NCBI RefSeq assembly: GCF_001280595.1
Contig: NZ_LITU01000070.1
Location: 495,442 to 559,441, forward strand
DNA: 64,000 bases
Reading direction: 5' to 3'
Source: Paenibacillus xylanivorans
GTDB lineage: Bacteria > Bacillota > Bacilli > Paenibacillales > Paenibacillaceae
The position numbers were made by a program, and so were the translations under genes. How positions within the stretch are numbered: position 1 is the first letter of the stretch; each line of letters starts with the position of its first letter. A model generated the notes under the pieces. The model was not told the DNA's origin. It did not search any database and saw only the letters and a program-made list of their open reading frames with translations. Of the stretch, positions 60,907 to 64,000 are shown one piece after another.

Positions 60907-61306
60907 GTTTTTAAGGTAGTGTGAATTTTGGACTTTGGAAGAGTGACAAATTTAATTTTTATTGACAAATATTTCAATTCTGTATTATCCTAATTTTAAC
61001 TAGATTATATAAGTATTTTACCCGCCTACTTACACTCTACACGTCAGACAGTAATCAATACTTTGAAAGTGGGTTATGAACCTACTCCTCATCCATACAC
61101 CCAGTCATGCCAATGAATAATGTAATTGTAAATCGTTGGTGTACTCTTCCCTAGATTATCAAAATTGTTCAGCTACGAAGTTCCTTTGATATCCCATTAC
61201 CCTTCAGCTCAACGTACTATGATCCTTCTTGTGTTAGCCTATTTTTTCTGCGAATCTATTTATTCCATCCATGAATTTCAGTGAACCAGATTCCTTTTCT
61301 CATAAA

Positions 61307-61340
61307 TGAAATCGATTACATTTAATTGTAAACGCTTCCT
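61307..61340 (+). promoter_or_regulatory. Two cre boxes upstream of the chitinase gene
   Basis: TGAAATCGATTACA (61307-61320) fits the cre consensus perfectly. TGTAAACGCTTCCT (61327-61340) fits at 12 of 14 positions. They are 20 bp apart start to start, two helix turns, which suits CcpA binding to both. Glucose repression of the chitinase is likely. Confidence 0.8.
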
Positions 61341-61380
61341 TTGATTCGAATTTGATTTGAACAGAAAGGGTGAAAAGGCG

Positions 61381-61491
61381 ATGTGGATCAACAAACATAG
61401 TCTTTCAGCGGCATTAACGAGAGAAGCAGTAGGGAGTACAGGGCGTGATCCTCCTGCTAACCAAAACGTAAGGCTACTGCTGAATTCCTAA
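61381..61491 (+). CDS. Possible 36-aa ORF in the chitinase leader
   Basis: ATG 61381 opens MWINKHSLSAALTREAVGST and the ORF ends 28 bp before the chitinase start. GAAAGGG lies about 10 bases upstream. It is not hydrophobic and matches nothing I know. It may be a leader peptide or chance. Confidence 0.3.
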   Translation: MWINKHSLSAALTREAVGSTGRDPPANQNVRLLLNS

Positions 61492-61519
61492 AATTAAAAC
61501 CCCAAAGGAGAGTTATGTG

Positions 61520-63079
61520 ATGAACCTAAATCGAGTTGGTACGATCCCTTCATTTGTGAAAGTGTTCATGCTCTTGTTTTTATCTTTTGCACTAACCGTT
61601 TCAACATTTGCCATCGGACCAGCGAAACAAGCTGACGCAGCTCCTCTTCCAAAGAAAATTATTGCTTATGTGGCTGGTTGGGCCAACTGGACCGCGAATG
61701 AAATCAAGGCAGAACAGCTCTCTCATATCAATTATTCCTTCGCTCTCATCTCCAACGGCAAAGCAACAATTACAAATTCAGATCGTACCAAACTGCAACT
61801 GATGGTTGGACTGAAATCCAGAAATCCGGATTTAAAGGTATTATTGTCTGTTGGGGGCTGGGGAGCTAACGGTTTTTCAGACGCAGCACTAACAGACGCC
61901 TCACGTACAACCTTTGCCGACAGCATTGTGCAACTGGTAACCTCCAACAATTTGGACGGCGTCGATCTGGATTGGGAATATCCGACCAACCCTGCTGCCG
62001 GTACAACCGCGCGGCCACAGGATAAACAAAATTTCACACAACTGCTCTCGAAGGTTCGTGAGAAGTTGAATGCTCAAGGACAAATTAATGGCAAACAATA
62101 TCTGCTGACCATTGCCGCAGGAGCGAGCAGCAGTTATCTGAACGGTGTGGAAATCAATAATATCACGCCTCTGCTGGATTGGATCAATCTGATGACTTAC
62201 GATTTTCATGGAACCTGGGATGCAACAACAGGTCATCATACGAATCTGTCCGGAAGAGATATTAGTGTAACGTCTGCGGTCAATCTGTTCAGAAATAGCG
62301 GTGTTCCCGCGAACAAACTGGTCATTGGCGGAGCCTTTTACGGCCGGGCTTGGACTGGTGTTCAGAATTCGAACAATGGTCTGGACAGGCCCGCTTCTGG
62401 TGGTTTTGAACCCGATTACAACACCATTGTCAGCCAATATTTGAATAAAAACGGATATACACGGTACTGGGACAGCAGTGCCCAAGCTCCTTATCTGTTT
62501 AATGGAAATACTTTCATCTCGTATGACGACCCACAATCACTCAGCCTGAAGGTGCAATATGTGAAAAATAGCAATCTGGGTGGCATCATGTTCTGGGAGT
62601 ACAGCAACGACCGCTCAGGTGCGCTGCTTCAGGCCGTATATTCAGAGGTTACGGGTGGTGGCACGGTGCAGCCTCCGAATCCAAGCGGGTACAACTATTT
62701 AGTTGCTCAAGCCAATCAGCAAATCGTTTCTGCCGAGAATCAAGGCAATGACCAGCTTGTCGCCGATCGGACGACGGCAGGAGACTGGGAGCTTTTTGAA
62801 TGGATCACGAACTCCGATGGAACGGTGTCCCTCAAGTCCAAAATCAATAATAAATATGTCACAGCAGATGTTGATTTGGGTGGTGCCCTGATCGCCAAAG
62901 CTGCAACCATTCAGCAATGGGAGAAGTTCAATCGTGTGGATTTGGGTGATGGAACAATCGCGTTGCAGGCACTCGCCAATAACCTGTATGTGACCTGTGA
63001 TCTGAATAATGGCGGTAAGCTTGTAGCGAGCCGCAATTCGGTTGGCGGGGCCTGGGAAGCTTTTCGTGTGAATAAGTAA
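61520..63079 (+). CDS. Secreted GH18 chitinase with C-terminal beta-trefoil (fascin-like) domain
   Basis: A 519-aa secreted enzyme. The signal peptide runs to about QADA. The GH18 barrel (about 45-380) has SxGG as LLSVGGWG and the catalytic DGVDLDWE with D149, D151 and E153; MTYDFHG and the end strand GGIMFWEYSND are also present. The last 130 residues (YLVAQANQQIVSAENQGNDQ onward) have the repeats of a fascin/ricin-like beta-trefoil and may bind sugar. ATG 61520 follows AAAGGAGAG by 7 bases. Two cre boxes upstream indicate catabolite control. Confidence 0.92.
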   Translation: MNLNRVGTIPSFVKVFMLLFLSFALTVSTFAIGPAKQADAAPLPKKIIAYVAGWANWTANEIKAEQLSHINYSFALISNGKATITNSDRTKLQLMVGLKSRNPDLKVLLSVGGWGANGFSDAALTDASRTTFADSIVQLVTSNNLDGVDLDWEYPTNPAAGTTARPQDKQNFTQLLSKVREKLNAQGQINGKQYLLTIAAGASSSYLNGVEINNITPLLDWINLMTYDFHGTWDATTGHHTNLSGRDISVTSAVNLFRNSGVPANKLVIGGAFYGRAWTGVQNSNNGLDRPASGGFEPDYNTIVSQYLNKNGYTRYWDSSAQAPYLFNGNTFISYDDPQSLSLKVQYVKNSNLGGIMFWEYSNDRSGALLQAVYSEVTGGGTVQPPNPSGYNYLVAQANQQIVSAENQGNDQLVADRTTAGDWELFEWITNSDGTVSLKSKINNKYVTADVDLGGALIAKAATIQQWEKFNRVDLGDGTIALQALANNLYVTCDLNNGGKLVASRNSVGGAWEAFRVNK

Positions 63080-63150
63080 CCGAGGAGCAAGGGCATCCAT
63101 GCAGCATGCCAAATTGGAACATCAAAGGTAGATTAGAATTTTAGATTTTT

Positions 63151-63204
63151 CAAAGAAGTGCCAGCCGACAAGCGTTCCGTAGGCAGGCGCTTCTTTGATT
63201 TTCG
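63151..63204 (+). terminator. Terminator after the chitinase gene
   Basis: CAAAGAAGTGCC (63151-63162) pairs with GGCGCTTCTTTG (63186-63197, one mismatch), followed by ATTTTCG. Confidence 0.8.
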
Positions 63205-63286
63205 TCAGTTTCATGAGCGAGATAATAGTCCTTTCATTTTAAGTCTTACCCTCCTATAAAATTTTAGTAGATTTGTAATCTAGCAG

Positions 63287-63315
63287 GTTTACTTCCGACT
63301 CTTCCGGGCATACTG
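63287..63315 (+). promoter_or_regulatory. Possible forespore (sigma-F-like) promoter of spoIIR
   Basis: GTTTA (63287-63291) and GGCATACTG (63307-63315) with a 15-bp spacer resemble the sigma-F consensus only in part. spoIIR is a known sigma-F target in Bacillus. Weak evidence. Confidence 0.3.
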
Positions 63316-63371
63316 ATAGACATGAGAGAGTTACAGGGATCTTGATCACGGGAGCCGAGGGGGAGAACGGA

Positions 63372-64000
63372 ATGAGCAGAAGAATCGTGAAACAAATTGG
63401 ACTTATTATTGTATGTCTTATGATGATTATTATGATGTGGGAAGGTCAGAAAACGGATGCAGCTGTGGCGGCCACAGCGATTCCGGAACAATCCATTCGC
63501 TTGCGTATTCTCGCAAACTCGGATGCAGCGGGAGATCAGTTGGTCAAACGAGAGATTCGTGACGCCGTCGTTGCCCAAATGAATGAGTGGGTAACCGAAC
63601 TGGAGAATCCGCAAAGTTTGGAAGAAGCGCGTGGGGTTATTCGTCAGCATTTATCTGAAATCGAGGATCGTGTGGGAGAAGAGCTTGCCAATCGTGGCTT
63701 AACCTATTCATATCAGGTGGAACTTGGAGTGGTTCCGTTTCCAACCAAATTATATGGGGGTACAGTATATCCGGCTGGAGATTACGAAGCAGTGCGGATA
63801 ACACTCGGAAAAGGTGAAGGACAAAACTGGTGGTGTGTGTTGTTTCCACCATTATGCTTCATAGATGCAGGAACAGGTGATGCATTGGCGAAGCCTACAA
63901 CAGCATCTGCAACTGCCGCAGAGCCTGGGGACGCACAAGCATCTGTGCAGGCAGCCACACCGGAAGCACGTTTCTTCCTGTGGGATATGGCGGTGAAATT
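63372..64000 (+). CDS. spoIIR: Stage II sporulation protein R, 3'-truncated by the window
   Basis: The first 209 codons are present. An N-terminal signal/anchor (QIGLIIVCLMMIIMMW) is followed by the conserved IPEQSIRLRILANSDAAGDQ, the VELGVVPFPTKLYGGTVYPA strand and WWCVLFPPLCFIDAG. SpoIIR is made in the forespore and secreted to trigger SpoIIGA, which activates sigma-E in the mother cell. GAGGGGGAG lies about 7 bases before the ATG. After CFIDAG there is an Ala/Thr-rich stretch (TTASATAAEPGDAQASVQAA) that looks like an added linker. The frame runs off the window end. Confidence 0.93.
   Translation, partial: MSRRIVKQIGLIIVCLMMIIMMWEGQKTDAAVAATAIPEQSIRLRILANSDAAGDQLVKREIRDAVVAQMNEWVTELENPQSLEEARGVIRQHLSEIEDRVGEELANRGLTYSYQVELGVVPFPTKLYGGTVYPAGDYEAVRITLGKGEGQNWWCVLFPPLCFIDAGTGDALAKPTTASATAAEPGDAQASVQAATPEARFFLWDMAVK

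Larger units (their letters stand above)
60770..61380. other. Gene-free 611-bp region before the chitinase cluster
   Basis: It holds the terminator of the second SEDS gene (60870-60906), an AT-rich stretch with a TTGACA (60962-60967) but a 15-bp spacer to TATTAT, and two cre boxes near the right end. No ORF is supported between 60907 and 61380. Confidence 0.55.

Noticed and set aside
60962..60990. TTGACA followed by TATTAT
   Set aside because: The spacer is only 15 bp and no gene follows for 400 bp; not accepted as a promoter.

Overview
The window looks like chromosome of a low-to-mid GC, spore-forming Firmicute, most likely Paenibacillus. The evidence is the mix of sporulation genes (spoIIR at the right edge, a Spo0E-type phosphatase), near-consensus sigma-A promoters, AGGAGG ribosome sites with many GTG and TTG starts, CcpA cre boxes, YesM/YesN-type two-component genes, a GlnRS gene and a GH18 chitinase. 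No rRNA, tRNA, CRISPR array, insertion sequence or prophage was seen.

Layout. 1-4.7 kb: end of an NADH oxidase, a formate/nitrite channel with an Fnr-like site, and a molybdopterin oxidoreductase; mobA (24.5 kb) and moaA (38.3 kb) could supply its cofactor. 4.9-7.2 kb: an MFS transporter and a SAM methyltransferase behind a strong promoter and a terminator-like leader. 7.4-12 kb: a Fur-box-linked siderophore-binding lipoprotein, an ABC half-transporter and a Btr-like AraC regulator. 12-17 kb: a LacI regulator and a GH94 phosphorylase linked by three TCGAAACGTTTCGA-type operators. 17-26 kb: a MerR-methyltransferase fusion, acetyltransferases, an atypical SDR, glnS, an MFS protein, mobA and an AraC regulator. 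26.4-34.7 kb: a sugar-use cluster (GH42 beta-galactosidase, sensor kinase, response regulator, solute-binding protein, two permeases) with a perfect cre. The importer has no ATPase gene here and probably shares one encoded elsewhere.

34.8-48 kb: a MocR regulator divergent from a LysE exporter, a soluble chemoreceptor, moaA, a TetR-RND efflux pair, an unlisted 44-aa membrane peptide, a TetR-SMR-SMR operon resembling yvdTSR, and a phospholipase D-like protein. 47.8-50.1 kb: a CarH-like MerR/B12 regulator ahead of type 2 IPP isomerase. 50.3-53.1 kb: an AT-rich segment with an XRE repressor, an orphan gene, an AimR/AloR-like HTH-TPR receptor, a 45-aa exported pro-peptide not found by a length-limited gene search, and a Spo0E-like phosphatase. 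This is the best candidate for a little-described system: a peptide quorum-sensing switch beside a sporulation phosphatase. 53.2-64 kb: a small membrane protein, a GNAT, ychF, prfA-prmC, two tandem SEDS (RodA/FtsW-like) paralogs, a catabolite-controlled chitinase and the start of spoIIR.

All calls come from reading motifs, gene order and signals by eye; no database search was run. Start sites were moved where a ribosome-binding site supports a different codon.
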